Source: an uncultured Leucobacter sp. (GTDB lineage Bacteria; Actinomycetota; Actinomycetes; Actinomycetales; Microbacteriaceae). Taken from it: a stretch of 20,515 nt of DNA. The stretch covers positions 1 through 20,515 of the forward strand of contig CALMSE010000196.1 of the NCBI GenBank assembly GCA_937872275.1, given 5' to 3'. Positions within the stretch are counted from its first letter, which is position 1, and every line of letters starts with the position of its first letter. A program made the position numbers and the translations under genes. This document shows positions 1 through 7,238 of this stretch, piece by piece. The notes beneath the pieces are model-generated. The model saw nothing but the letters and a program-made list of their open reading frames with translations, ran no database searches and had not been told where the DNA came from.

Positions 1-467
1 GCCCCGGCGTTGATGAGGCGGATCGCCTTGGTGATCGCCTCGAAGGAGTAGTTGCGGGTCTCGCCGACGACCACGAAGTCGGGATCGGTCTCGGTCATCA
101 CGAAGCCGGCCTCGTGCAGGGCGGTGAGGATGCCGGCCTCGCCGACGACGAAGGCCGAGCCTCCCGGCCGCTGCTGCTTGAGGAACGCCGCGGTGGCGAG
201 CGCGCTCGTCCAGAGGCGCTCCTCGGGCACCTCGAGGCCGGCCGCCGCGAGGCGCGCGCTCAGGTCGCGTGCCGTGAAGATCGAGTTGTTGGTGAGCACC
301 AGGTAGGGCTGCTCGGTCTCGCGCCAGTGGCGGATCAGCTCGGCCGCCCCGGGGATCGCGCGATCCTCGCGCACCAGCACCCCGTCCATGTCGGTGAGCC
401 AGCACTCGATGTGCGCCCGCTCGTCACCCGTCGCGATCCCCGTCTGCTCTTCCCTCCGTGCGTTCAT
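1..467 (-). CDS. HAD-IIA family (NagD-like) sugar/nucleotide phosphatase, C-terminus outside window
   Basis: Reading leftwards from ATG 467, about 155 residues are visible before the window edge, roughly the first half of a 260-280 residue family. HAD motif I is DMDGVL with the two catalytic aspartates at D26 and D28; motif II is the LTNNS at residues 58-62, the form typical of the HAD-IIA (NagD, AraL, 4-nitrophenylphosphatase) branch. The later stretch TALHEAGF...[14 protein letters not shown] belongs to the capping region of this branch. Such enzymes hydrolyse small phosphorylated metabolites in the cytoplasm; the substrate cannot be read from sequence. TAAGGT at 474-479 (minus strand) ends 6 nt before the ATG, so the mRNA may be leaderless, although GAAGG just before the ATG could act as a ribosome site. 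It is divergent from the phosphoglucomutase gene across 165 bp. The C-terminal motif (GDxxxTD) lies beyond the window. Confidence 0.85.
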   Translation of the reverse strand, partial: MNARREEQTGIATGDERAHIECWLTDMDGVLVREDRAIPGAAELIRHWRETEQPYLVLTNNSIFTARDLSARLAAAGLEVPEERLWTSALATAAFLKQQRPGGSAFVVGEAGILTALHEAGFVMTETDPDFVVVGETRNYSFEAITKAIRLINAG

Positions 468-620
468 GCCTTCACCTTATGGCGCGAAGGTGAACGTGCG
501 GTGTCGCGGATCGTGTCCACCCCGCCGAGACAGCATCCGAGTGCCGAGGCCGCATGCGAATCACGTGATCCGGATGCGGTCTCGGCAATCGGATGGGTTC
601 TCAGCGCGATTGCGCCCTGG

Positions 621-626
621 CACACT
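621..626 (+). promoter_or_regulatory. Candidate -10 box of pgm (leaderless)
   Basis: CACACT ends 6 nt before the ATG at 633. This is the same geometry as at nine other genes in this window. No convincing -35 box was seen. Confidence 0.4.
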
Positions 627-632
627 GGGAAC

Positions 633-2351
633 ATGCACGAACGAGCGGGCACCCCGGCGCGGCCTGAAGACCTCGTCGACGTGGAGGCGCTGCTGCGCGC
701 CTTCGACGACGTCGTGCCCGACGCGGCGGATCCCGCGCAGCGCGTCGTCTTCGGCACCTCGGGCCACCGCGGCACCTCGCTCGACGGATCCTTCAACGCG
801 GCGCACATCGCGGCCATCAGCGCAGCCATCGCCGAGCACCGCGCGGCGCAGGGCATCCGGGGCCCGCTCTTCCTCGGCGCCGACACGCACCCCCTCTCGG
901 CGCCCGCCGCCCGGCGCGCGGTCGAGGTGCTCGCGGCGGCCGGCGTGCACGTGCTCACGAGCGCGGGATCCGGCGACGAGGCCTACGTTCCCACCCCGGT
1001 GGTGAGCCGCGCGATCCTCGACCACAACCGCCAGCGCGCCGCCGACGATCCCGAGCGCGCCGACGGCATCGTCGTCACCCCGAGCCACAACCCGCCGGGC
1101 GACGGCGGTTTCAAGTACAACCCGCCGCACGGGGGCCCGGCCGACGCCGACGTCACGGGGTGGATCGCCCGCCGCGCGAATGCGCTGCTCGAGTCGGGCG
1201 AATGGCGGAAACCGATGGAGGCGGATTCCTCCGTGCTGCGCACGTCGGCCGAAGCCGGCGCCGAAGCCGTTTCGGCGCCGTCGCCGGGCGAAGCGATGAT
1301 TCGCACCAGCGGCTTGCCGGGCCACTACGACTTCCTCGACGGCTACGTGGAGTCCCTCGACCGGGTGGTCGACCTGGCGGCGATCGCCCGCTCCGGAGTG
1401 CGCATCGGCGCGCACCCGCTCGGAGGGGCGAGCCTCGCCTACTGGACGGCGATCCGCGACCGCTACGGGATCGACCTCACGGTGCTCGGCCCCCGAGCCG
1501 ACCCGCGCTGGGCGTTCATGCACCTCGACTGGGACGGCAGGATCCGCATGGACCCCTCCTCGCCGCAGGCCATGGAGACCGCCCTGCCCTACCGCCACGA
1601 CTTCGACCTCGTGGTCGCGAACGACGCCGACGCCGACCGGCACGGCATCGTGACCCCCGACGCGGGCCTCATGCCTCCCAACCGCTTCCTCGCCGTCGCG
1701 ATCGACTACCTGCTGACGCATCGCCCCGACTGGCCCGCCTCGGCGGGCGTCGGCAAGACGCTCGTGTCGTCGGCGATCATCGACCGGGTCGTCGCGGCCC
1801 ACGGGCGCGAACTGGTGGAGGTGCCGGTCGGCTTCAAATGGTTCGTGCCCGGGCTCGCGAGCGGATCACTGGTCTTCGGGGGCGAGGAGAGCGCCGGCGC
1901 CTCGTTCCAGTGCTTCGACGGGAGCGTCTGGAGCACCGACAAGGACGGCATCATCCTCGCCCTGCTCGCCGCCGAGATCCGCGCCGTGACGGGGCGGTCG
2001 CCGTCGGAACGGTACCGCGAGCTCGCCGCGCGCTTCGGCGACCCCGCGTACGCCCGCGTCGACGCGGCGGCGAGCCCCGAGCAGAAGGCCGCGCTCGCCG
2101 CCCTCTCGCCCGACGAAGTCTCCGACGCCCTGCTCGCCGGCGACCCGATCACCGCGATCCTCACCCGCGCCCCGGGCAACGACGCGCCCATCGGCGGGCT
2201 CAAGGTGCAGACCGAGCACGCCTGGTTCGCGGCGCGCCCCTCGGGCACCGAGGACGTCATGAAGATCTACGCGGAGTCGTTCCGCGGGCCCGAGCATCTC
2301 GCCGAGGTGCAGCGGGCCGCGCGGGAGCTGGTGGATCGCGCGCTGGGCTGA
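633..2351 (+). CDS. pgm: Phosphoglucomutase (alpha-D-glucose phosphate-specific)
   Basis: The enzyme interconverts glucose 1-phosphate and glucose 6-phosphate, linking glycolysis with glycogen, trehalose and cell-wall sugar nucleotide synthesis. The 572-residue product starts [16 protein letters not shown], matching the E. coli Pgm N-terminus (546 residues). The open frame continues upstream to about 114 but that part looks non-coding. Visible sites: FGTSGHRG near residue 45; phospho-serine loop [13 protein letters not shown] with S151; metal loop DADADRHG with D331, D333 and D335; sugar-binding GEESAGAS from G417; phosphate-binding RPSGTED from R535. A CACACT box at 621-626 ends 6 nt before the ATG, with no Shine-Dalgarno, so translation is probably leaderless. 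Odd point: between RANALL and VVDLAAI there are 60 residues where E. coli has 38; the extra part, about residues 196-218, is Ala/Ser/Glu-rich and carries a 10-bp inverted repeat in its DNA. Confidence 0.96.
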   Translation: MHERAGTPARPEDLVDVEALLRAFDDVVPDAADPAQRVVFGTSGHRGTSLDGSFNAAHIAAISAAIAEHRAAQGIRGPLFLGADTHPLSAPAARRAVEVLAAAGVHVLTSAGSGDEAYVPTPVVSRAILDHNRQRAADDPERADGIVVTPSHNPPGDGGFKYNPPHGGPADADVTGWIARRANALLESGEWRKPMEADSSVLRTSAEAGAEAVSAPSPGEAMIRTSGLPGHYDFLDGYVESLDRVVDLAAIARSGVRIGAHPLGGASLAYWTAIRDRYGIDLTVLGPRADPRWAFMHLDWDGRIRMDPSSPQAMETALPYRHDFDLVVANDADADRHGIVTPDAGLMPPNRFLAVAIDYLLTHRPDWPASAGVGKTLVSSAIIDRVVAAHGRELVEVPVGFKWFVPGLASGSLVFGGEESAGASFQCFDGSVWSTDKDGIILALLAAEIRAVTGRSPSERYRELAARFGDPAYARVDAAASPEQKAALAALSPDEVSDALLAGDPITAILTRAPGNDAPIGGLKVQTEHAWFAARPSGTEDVMKIYAESFRGPEHLAEVQRAARELVDRALG

Positions 2352-2383
2352 TCCGGCCCCGCGCTCCCGCGCTCCGCGCCCGG

Positions 2384-2389
2384 TACGCT
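2384..2389 (+). promoter_or_regulatory. Candidate -10 box of pheA (leaderless)
   Basis: TACGCT is followed by 6 nt and then the ATG at 2396. The pgm stop codon lies 33 bp upstream of this box, so pheA can be transcribed separately from pgm. Confidence 0.5.
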
Positions 2390-2395
2390 TGACGC

Positions 2396-3355
2396 ATGCC
2401 CGAGACCCCAGCCCCGCCGCGCCGCTACAGCTACCTGGGCCCGGCCGGCACCTTCACCGAGGCCGCGCTGCGGCAGGTGCCCGAGGCGGTGGGGCACGAG
2501 TGGAAGCCGGTCTCGAACGTCGGCGAGGCGCTGGACGACGTGGTGTCGGGGGTCAGCGACGCCGCCATGATCGCGATCGAGAACTCGATCGACGGCGGGG
2601 TCACCGTGGCGCAGGACGCGCTCGCGACGATCCCGGGCCTGCAGATCATCGGCGAGTACCTCGTGCCCGTGAGCTTCGTGCTGGTCGGCCGCCCCGGCGC
2701 CCGGCTCGACGAGGTGGGGGTCGTCGCGGCGCACCCGGTCGCCTACGGGCAGTGCCGCGCCTGGCTCGACGGGCGCCTGCCGCGGCACCAGCACATGCCC
2801 GCCGCGTCGAACGTGCAGGCGGCGGCCGATCTGCTCGAGGCCGGGACCGGCATCGACGCCGCGATCGCGCCGCCCGGCATCGAGCGCCACTACGGGGTCG
2901 AGGTGCTCGCCGAGGGCATCGCCGAGAACCCCGACGCGGTCACCCGCTTCGTGCTCGTGAGCCGGACCGCCCCGGTGGGGGAGCCGACGGGCGCCGACAA
3001 GACGAGCCTCATCGTCGAACTGCCCGACGATCGCGCGGGCGCGCTGCTCGAGCTGCTCGAGCAGTTCGCGACGCGCGGCGTGAACCTCACGCTGCTCGCC
3101 TCGCGACCCATCGGCGACCGCATGGGCCGCTACCGCTTCGTCATCGACGCCGAGGGCCACGTGCGCGATGAGCGCGTCGCCGACGCGCTGCTCGGGGTCA
3201 AGCGATACAGCCCCCGCGTGGTCTTCCTGGGCTCATACCCGCGAGCCGATCGGGTGGCCGCGACCACGCACGATGTGCACGACGACGACGCCTTCCGCGA
3301 CGCCCGCGATTGGTTGAGGACGATCATCACCGGTCAGAACGCGTCAGCGTTCTGA
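2396..3355 (+). CDS. pheA: Prephenate dehydratase
   Basis: It converts prephenate to phenylpyruvate in phenylalanine synthesis. The product has 319 residues in the monofunctional layout, with no chorismate mutase domain. The dehydratase domain begins YSYLGPAGTFTEAAL and includes IENSIDGGV. The conserved TRF motif is T183-R184-F185, in VTRFVLVSR. A C-terminal ACT domain from about residue 199 to 275 (DKTSLIVELPDDRAGALLELL, then LASRPIGDRMGRYRF) should bind phenylalanine for feedback control; the usual ESRP is ASRP here. TACGCT at 2384-2389 ends 6 nt before the ATG and no Shine-Dalgarno is present, so the mRNA is probably leaderless. The last ten residues, IITGQNASAF, and the stop codon lie inside the first unit of the tandem repeat at 3321-3506, so the C-terminal tail probably comes from that element. 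Confidence 0.95.
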   Translation: MPETPAPPRRYSYLGPAGTFTEAALRQVPEAVGHEWKPVSNVGEALDDVVSGVSDAAMIAIENSIDGGVTVAQDALATIPGLQIIGEYLVPVSFVLVGRPGARLDEVGVVAAHPVAYGQCRAWLDGRLPRHQHMPAASNVQAAADLLEAGTGIDAAIAPPGIERHYGVEVLAEGIAENPDAVTRFVLVSRTAPVGEPTGADKTSLIVELPDDRAGALLELLEQFATRGVNLTLLASRPIGDRMGRYRFVIDAEGHVRDERVADALLGVKRYSPRVVFLGSYPRADRVAATTHDVHDDDAFRDARDWLRTIITGQNASAF

Positions 3356-3506
3356 AGGATGATCGTCCCGGCGCCACTGCGCCGGATCATCACCGGTCAG
3401 AACGCGTCAGCGTTCTGAAGGATGATCGTCCCGGCGCCACTGCGCGATTCGTTCAGGCGGGAACGCGCAGCGTTCGCGCGCGAATCGCGGTGACGCCACT
3501 GCGCCG
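3321..3506. repeat. Three tandem copies of a 61-63 bp structured repeat
   Basis: Copies 1 (3322-3382) and 2 (3385-3445) are identical over 61 bp and set 63 bp apart. A third, diverged copy occupies 3446-3506 and ends in the same 11 bases, CCACTGCGCCG. Copy 1 can fold as outer stem CGATCATC (3321-3328) with GATGATCG (3358-3365) and inner stem TCAGAACGC (3334-3342) with GCGTTCTGA (3347-3355), loop GTCA. In copy 3 the outer stem has become CGCGATTCG (3443-3451) with CGAATCGCG (3481-3489), so both arms changed and pairing is kept; the inner stem is GAACGC (3461-3466) with GCGTTC (3470-3475). The array sits between the convergent pheA and lipid kinase genes and could act as a two-way terminator, although there is no T-tract. 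It is not CRISPR: units abut without spacers. Confidence 0.9.
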
Positions 3507-3572
3507 ACTCTGCGGGCGGCACGCGAGCCGTCCCGGCCCATCCCGGCTCAGGCGCACGCGACCGCCCTGCGA

Positions 3573-4571
3573 CTATGCGGCCGGGCCCCACTCGGGAAGC
3601 ACGCGCAGGATCAGCGAACCGGGATCGACGACGCCGCTCGCGGCGAGAGCGAGTCCGAAGTCGTCGCCGTCGAGCTGGATCGGCTCGGGATCGCGCACCG
3701 ACAGCGAGAAGCTCCGCGACTGCAGGTAGGTGACCGATCGCGTGTCGTTCACGAGGTCGATGATGCGTCGCCCCGCCTTGCTGCGCCGCAGCACGCCGTT
3801 CTCCCACCCGATCTTGTGCCAGATGCGCAGCCACGAGAAGGGGCCGAGCGGCCTGAGCGCGACGACGTCGAGCCGTCCGTCGTCGAGCTCGGCGTCGGGG
3901 ATCAGCAGCACCCCGCCCGGCATCAGCCCGCAGTTGCCGATCATGACCGTGTAGACCGTCATGGCCCGGGACGGCGAGTGGTCGACGGAGTAGCGGATCC
4001 GAAGCGGAGAGTCCTTGATCATGGCGCGCACCCCGGCGTCGACGTAGGCGAGCCAGCCGACGCGCTTCTTCAGCTTCGAGCGCGTCGCCGAGATCGCCCG
4101 CGCGTCGAGGCCCATCCCCGCGAGCACCAGGAACACGTGCTCGTCCTCGCTCTCGTCCTCGCGGATGATCGTGACGACGCCGAGGTCGATCGCTCGATTG
4201 CTCCCGCGGAACGCCGCGCGCACCGCCGCGCCGAGGTCGCCGAGCGGCATGCCGATGTTCCGGGCCAGCAGGTTGCCGGTGCCCTGCGGCACGATGGCCA
4301 TCGGCACGCCGCTGCCCCGCAGCGCTTCGGCGGTCGCGCGGATCGTGCCGTCGCCGCCCGAGGCGAGCACGACCGAGGCTCCCTCCTCGATCGCGCGCCG
4401 GGCGGCGGCGACCCCGGCATCGGCCTCCTCGGTCTCGTACCAGCGGGTGCGCGCCCAGCCGCAGGCCTGCTCCTGCTCCCGCACCGCGGCCTGGAGCCCC
4501 GCCCGGTCGGTCTTGTGCGGCTGGTACACCACTGCCGCACGAGGCTGCGGGCTGACGGAGGTGCGGACCAT
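3573..4571 (-). CDS. Diacylglycerol kinase family lipid kinase (YegS/DagK type)
   Basis: The family phosphorylates membrane lipids such as diacylglycerol with ATP, recycling them into phospholipid synthesis; the exact substrate is not proven here. The 332-residue product has the usual family length. The nucleotide-binding motif GGDGT is at residues 72-76 ([18 protein letters not shown]), followed by [11 protein letters not shown] at 95-105. The C-terminal beta-sandwich domain includes [14 protein letters not shown] and the acidic [15 protein letters not shown] 4571 ([20 protein letters not shown]) was chosen because the family begins just before the RAAVVYNP-like strand; an upstream in-frame extension would run over the serS start. 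TAACGT at 4579-4584 (minus) ends 7 nt before this ATG. The gene is divergent from serS with only 61 bp between starts and convergent with pheA. Confidence 0.9.
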   Translation of the reverse strand: MVRTSVSPQPRAAVVYQPHKTDRAGLQAAVREQEQACGWARTRWYETEEADAGVAAARRAIEEGASVVLASGGDGTIRATAEALRGSGVPMAIVPQGTGNLLARNIGMPLGDLGAAVRAAFRGSNRAIDLGVVTIIREDESEDEHVFLVLAGMGLDARAISATRSKLKKRVGWLAYVDAGVRAMIKDSPLRIRYSVDHSPSRAMTVYTVMIGNCGLMPGGVLLIPDAELDDGRLDVVALRPLGPFSWLRIWHKIGWENGVLRRSKAGRRIIDLVNDTRSVTYLQSRSFSLSVRDPEPIQLDGDDFGLALAASGVVDPGSLILRVLPEWGPAA

Positions 4572-4578
4572 GGCTCCC

Positions 4579-4584
4579 ACGTTA
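4579..4584 (-). promoter_or_regulatory. Candidate -10 box of the lipid kinase gene
   Basis: Read on the minus strand, TAACGT is followed by GGGAGCC and then ATG 4571. GGGAG could alternatively be a very close ribosome site. Confidence 0.4.
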
Positions 4585-4619
4585 CCGCGCCGCACAGGTC
4601 GCGCCATCCACGGCGCAGA

Positions 4620-4625
4620 TAGACT
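4620..4625 (+). promoter_or_regulatory. Candidate -10 box of serS (leaderless)
   Basis: TAGACT ends 7 nt before the GTG at 4633. The -10 boxes of serS and the divergent lipid kinase are only 35 bp apart, so the two promoters overlap. Confidence 0.55.
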
Positions 4626-4632
4626 GGGGGGC

Positions 4633-5901
4633 GTGATCGATCCCCTCCTGCTCCGCACCGATCCCGAGGCCGTGAAGCGCTCGCAGCGCGCCCGAGGCGA
4701 AGACGAGGCGGTGGTGGATCAGGCCCTCGCCGCCGATGCTGCGCGCCGGGCCTCACTCGCAGAGTTCGAGGGGCTGCGCGCCGAGCAGAAGGAGTTCGGA
4801 GCTCAGGTGAAGGCCGCCTCGAAGGAGGAGAAGCCGGCGCTCATCGCGCGGGCGCAGGAGCTCGCGGCCGGGGTGAAGGCGGCGGAGGCTCGGGCCAAGG
4901 AGGCCGAGGCCGAGTTCGAGCGGGTCTCCGAGCGCATCGAGAACGTCGTCATCGAGGGCGTGCCCGCCGGCGGCGAGGAGAGCTTCGTCACGCTGCGCGA
5001 GGTCGGCACGATCCCGGGCTTCGACTTCGAGCCCCGCGACCACCTCGAGCTCGGCGAGCTGCTCGGCGCCATCGACATGGAGCGCGGCGCGAAGGTCTCG
5101 GGCGCCCGCTTCTACTTCCTGCGCGGCGTCGGGGCCAGGCTCGAGCTCGCGCTCATGAACCTGGCGCTCGACCGCGCGCTTGCGAACGGCTTCATCCCGC
5201 TCATCACGCCGACCCTGGTGAAGCCCGAGATCATGCAGGGCACGGGCTTCCTCGGCCAGCACGCGAGCGAGGTCTACCACCTGCCCGAGCAGGATCTCTT
5301 CCTCACGGGCACGAGCGAGGTCGCGCTCGCCGGCTACCACGCCGACGAGATCATCGATCTCTCGGGCGGACCGATCCGCTATGCCGGCTGGTCGACCTGC
5401 TACCGCAGCGAAGCCGGATCGCACGGCAAGGACACCCGCGGCATCCTGCGAGTGCACCAGTTCAACAAGCTCGAGATGTTCGTCTACACGACGCCGGAGG
5501 ACGCGGAGGCCGAGCACGAGCGGCTCGTCGGCTGGCAGGAGGAGATGCTCGGCGCCCTCGGCCTCGCCTACCGGGTCATCGACGTCGCCGCCGGCGATCT
5601 CGGCTCGAGCGCGGCCCGCAAGTACGACATCGAGGCGTGGATCCCCACCCAGGGCACCTACCGCGAGCTGACCTCGACGTCGAACTGCACGACGTACCAG
5701 TCGCGCCGGCTCTCCACGCGCTTCCGCACCGAGAGCGGCAAGACGGCACCCGTGGCCACGCTCAACGGCACCCTCGCCACGACGCGCTGGCTCGTCGCGA
5801 TCCTCGAGACGCACCAGCGCGCCGACGGCTCCGTCGTCGTGCCCGAGGCTCTCAGGCCCTACCTCGGCGGGCTCGAAGCGCTCGTGCCGGCGGGGGCGTA
5901 G
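4633..5901 (+). CDS. serS: Seryl-tRNA synthetase
   Basis: It charges tRNA-Ser (and tRNA-Sec where present) with serine in the cytoplasm. The 422-residue length fits the bacterial enzyme (E. coli 430). The start is GTG 4633, giving [18 protein letters not shown], the canonical N-terminus. Residues of about 30-110 form the charged helical coiled-coil arm that grips the long variable arm of tRNA-Ser. Class II motif 2 is [20 protein letters not shown] with R258 and E260; motif 3 is [15 protein letters not shown] with R385. There is no clear Shine-Dalgarno beyond a G-run touching the start, and a TAGACT box lies 7 nt upstream, so the mRNA is probably leaderless. The next gene begins 2 nt after the stop codon. 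Two tRNA-Ser genes follow within about 3 kb. Confidence 0.97.
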   Translation: MIDPLLLRTDPEAVKRSQRARGEDEAVVDQALAADAARRASLAEFEGLRAEQKEFGAQVKAASKEEKPALIARAQELAAGVKAAEARAKEAEAEFERVSERIENVVIEGVPAGGEESFVTLREVGTIPGFDFEPRDHLELGELLGAIDMERGAKVSGARFYFLRGVGARLELALMNLALDRALANGFIPLITPTLVKPEIMQGTGFLGQHASEVYHLPEQDLFLTGTSEVALAGYHADEIIDLSGGPIRYAGWSTCYRSEAGSHGKDTRGILRVHQFNKLEMFVYTTPEDAEAEHERLVGWQEEMLGALGLAYRVIDVAAGDLGSSAARKYDIEAWIPTQGTYRELTSTSNCTTYQSRRLSTRFRTESGKTAPVATLNGTLATTRWLVAILETHQRADGSVVVPEALRPYLGGLEALVPAGA

Positions 5902-5903
5902 CG

Positions 5904-6743
5904 ATGCGGATCCCGACTGCCGAGCGCCACCTCATCGCCCTCGACCTCGACGGCACGGTGCTGCACCGCGACGAATCGGTCGACCCCGAGGTGAGCGGCG
6001 CGATCCGCACCCTCGCCGAGGCCGGGCACCAGATCGTGATCGCGACGGGGCGCTCCGTCGACGCCACGCTGCCCATCGTCGAGCAGCTGCGGATCCGCCC
6101 CGAGTGGGTGGTGTGCTGCAACGGCGCGGTCACGCTGAAGCGCGACCCGCTCGCCGACCGCGCATACCGCCACGAGTTCGTCGAGGCCTTCGACGCGACC
6201 GAGGTGCTCACCAGGATCCGCTCCCACCTCGTCACCGCCCTCTACGGGCTCGAGACGGTCGAGGGCGAGCTGCTCTACACCGAGGAGATTCCCGCCGGCA
6301 CGCTGCCGTCGCGCCGCCGCCTGGTGCCCTTCGACCAGCTGCTCGGCGTGCAGGCCACCCGCCTGCTCGTCGTGTCGCCGGATCACGCGCTCGAGGACTT
6401 CCTGAAGATCGTCGACCGGCTCGGTCTCACTCGCGTGTCGTACGCGATCGGCTACACCGCGTGGCTCGACATCGCCCCCGAGGGCGTGTCGAAGGAGAGC
6501 GCGCTCGAGGTGGTGCGGCAGCGGCTCGGCATCGACCGTGCCAGGGTCTTCGCCGCGGGCGACGGCAACAACGACATCCAGATGCTCAGGTGGGCGGATC
6601 GCTTCGGCGACGCCGTCGCCATGGGGCAGGCGCAGGACGCGGTCAAGGCGGTGGCCTCGCGCGTGACCGGCCGCATCGACGAGGGCGGGCTGGCGACCGC
6701 GCTGCACTCCCGCTTCCCGGCCGAGCTGGGCGCTCTCGCCTGA
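5904..6743 (+). CDS. Cof-type HAD-IIB family hydrolase
   Basis: A cytoplasmic phosphatase of the HAD superfamily, Cof/YbiV branch, acting on sugar phosphates or similar small molecules; the substrate is unknown. The 279-residue product has motif I DLDGTVL with nucleophile D14 and acid/base D16, motif II as IATGRSVDATL, a C2B-type cap in the middle, and motif IV AAGDGNNDIQML with D220 and D224. The expected motif III lysine is probably in EGVSKESALE. The ATG starts 2 nt after the serS stop (TAG-CG-ATG), so it is almost certainly co-transcribed and translationally coupled with serS. The GGGGGCG just upstream, within serS codons, is a weak ribosome site. Confidence 0.92.
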   Translation: MRIPTAERHLIALDLDGTVLHRDESVDPEVSGAIRTLAEAGHQIVIATGRSVDATLPIVEQLRIRPEWVVCCNGAVTLKRDPLADRAYRHEFVEAFDATEVLTRIRSHLVTALYGLETVEGELLYTEEIPAGTLPSRRRLVPFDQLLGVQATRLLVVSPDHALEDFLKIVDRLGLTRVSYAIGYTAWLDIAPEGVSKESALEVVRQRLGIDRARVFAAGDGNNDIQMLRWADRFGDAVAMGQAQDAVKAVASRVTGRIDEGGLATALHSRFPAELGALA

Positions 6744-6791
6744 GCCGCGGCTCGGCCGCGCCCCGGCCGCACCCGCGAGACGCGACTCGGT

Positions 6792-6797
6792 TACACT
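6792..6797 (+). promoter_or_regulatory. -10 box of tRNA-Ser(TGA)
   Basis: TACACT, preceded by T, ends 7 nt before the first base of the tRNA at 6805. The distance is right for transcription starting at or very near the mature 5' end. Confidence 0.5.
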
Positions 6798-6804
6798 CGA
6801 CGGC

Positions 6805-6892
6805 GGAGGGTTGTCCGAGCGGCCGAAGGAACTTGTCTTGAAAACAAGCACTGGGTAACCCCCAGTCAGGGGTTCAAATCCCCTACCCTCCG
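6805..6892 (+). tRNA. tRNA-Ser, anticodon TGA
   Basis: An 88-nt tRNA. The acceptor stem GGAGGGT (6805-6811) pairs with ACCCTCC (6885-6891), with G as the discriminator base at 6892. The anticodon arm is CTTGT-CTTGAAA-ACAAG, giving anticodon TGA, which reads UCN serine codons. A long variable arm (ACTGGGTAACCCCCAGT) follows, the identity element recognised by SerRS. The T arm contains GGTTCAAATCC. No CCA is encoded; the genome continues with CTC, so CCA must be added afterwards. It lies 61 bp after the serS-HAD pair and has its own -10 box. Confidence 0.97.
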
Positions 6893-6898
6893 CTCGCA

Positions 6899-6925
6899 GA
6901 GAGCCCCGCGATTCGCGGGGCTCTC
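6899..6925 (+). terminator. Hairpin terminator after tRNA-Ser(TGA)
   Basis: GAGAGCCCCGCG (6899-6910) pairs perfectly with CGCGGGGCTCTC (6914-6925) around a 3-nt loop. No T-tract follows, as is common for actinobacterial terminators. It starts 6 nt after the tRNA. Confidence 0.7.
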
Positions 6926-7238
6926 GCTCGCTTCGGGGAGGGGATTCCCGAGAACCCGTGACCGGGCGCGCAGGCGCCCGGCGGCATCGGCGCGCGAAGC
7001 CGCGCTTCGCTTCGGCGCCTGGCCGGGTCCGCTCCCTCACCCTCCGCCCCGGCCCCCTGCAAAGCACGAGGGCCTTCGCGTTCCCGGCGGAAGAACCCGC
7101 AGAGCCCGCCGACCGTCCACGAGATCCCCAGCCTTGCGTCGTGCGAGCAGCGGGGCGGTTCCAGGGCTTGCCCAGAAGCAGGCGGTAAAGTCGTGAAGAT
7201 GCGTCAGAGGGGCGCGATCATCGACCAGTGGGGAAGGC
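6926..7238. other. Gene-free region between tRNA-Ser(TGA) and the LCP gene
   Basis: Between the tRNA terminator and the LCP start I see a hairpin at 6962-6981 (CCGGGCGC pairing with GCGCCCGG, loop GCAG), immediately overlapping one end of dispersed repeat copy A (6979-7027). The remainder, 7028-7238, must hold the LCP promoter. TAAAGT at 7186-7191 is a possible -10 box about 50 bp before the start, without a matching -35. The open frame from 7193 is not convincing: its composition matches a frame-shifted reading of the LCP gene. Confidence 0.6.
6979..7027 (-). repeat. Dispersed hairpin repeat, copy A
   Basis: Read on the minus strand, 49 bases align with 13177-13225 (plus strand) with 42 identical by hand count and no gaps. 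The centre is GCGAAGC-GCG-GCTTCGC, a 7-bp stem with a 3-nt loop. The loop differs from copy B (ATC) while both stem arms are identical. Conserved flanks are CCCGGCCAGGCGC on one side and GCGC followed by TGCCGCCG on the other. Confidence 0.75.

Noticed and set aside
114..632. In-frame extension of pgm upstream to 114
   Set aside because: The extra residues do not resemble any Pgm, run antisense to the HAD-IIA gene, and the canonical N-terminus begins at 633.
561..1802. Long minus-strand open frame across pgm (413 codons)
   Set aside because: Arg/Val/Gly/His-rich composition typical of an antisense frame in GC-rich DNA; no recognisable domain. Similar long shadow frames opposite serS, the aminotransferase, ktrB and the HAD genes were rejected for the same reason.
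3321..3506. Possible CRISPR array
   Set aside because: Only three units, directly adjacent with no spacers, and no cas genes nearby.
3446..3506. Relationship between the tandem repeat (copy 3) and the dispersed hairpin element
   Set aside because: Both have a short stem followed by a GCGCGC run, but no convincing base-by-base alignment could be made.
3310..3729. Plus-strand open frame containing a repeated DHHRSERVSVLKDDRPGATA peptide
   Set aside because: The peptide repeat is only the 63-bp DNA repeat read in another frame; there is no ribosome site and it overlaps pheA.
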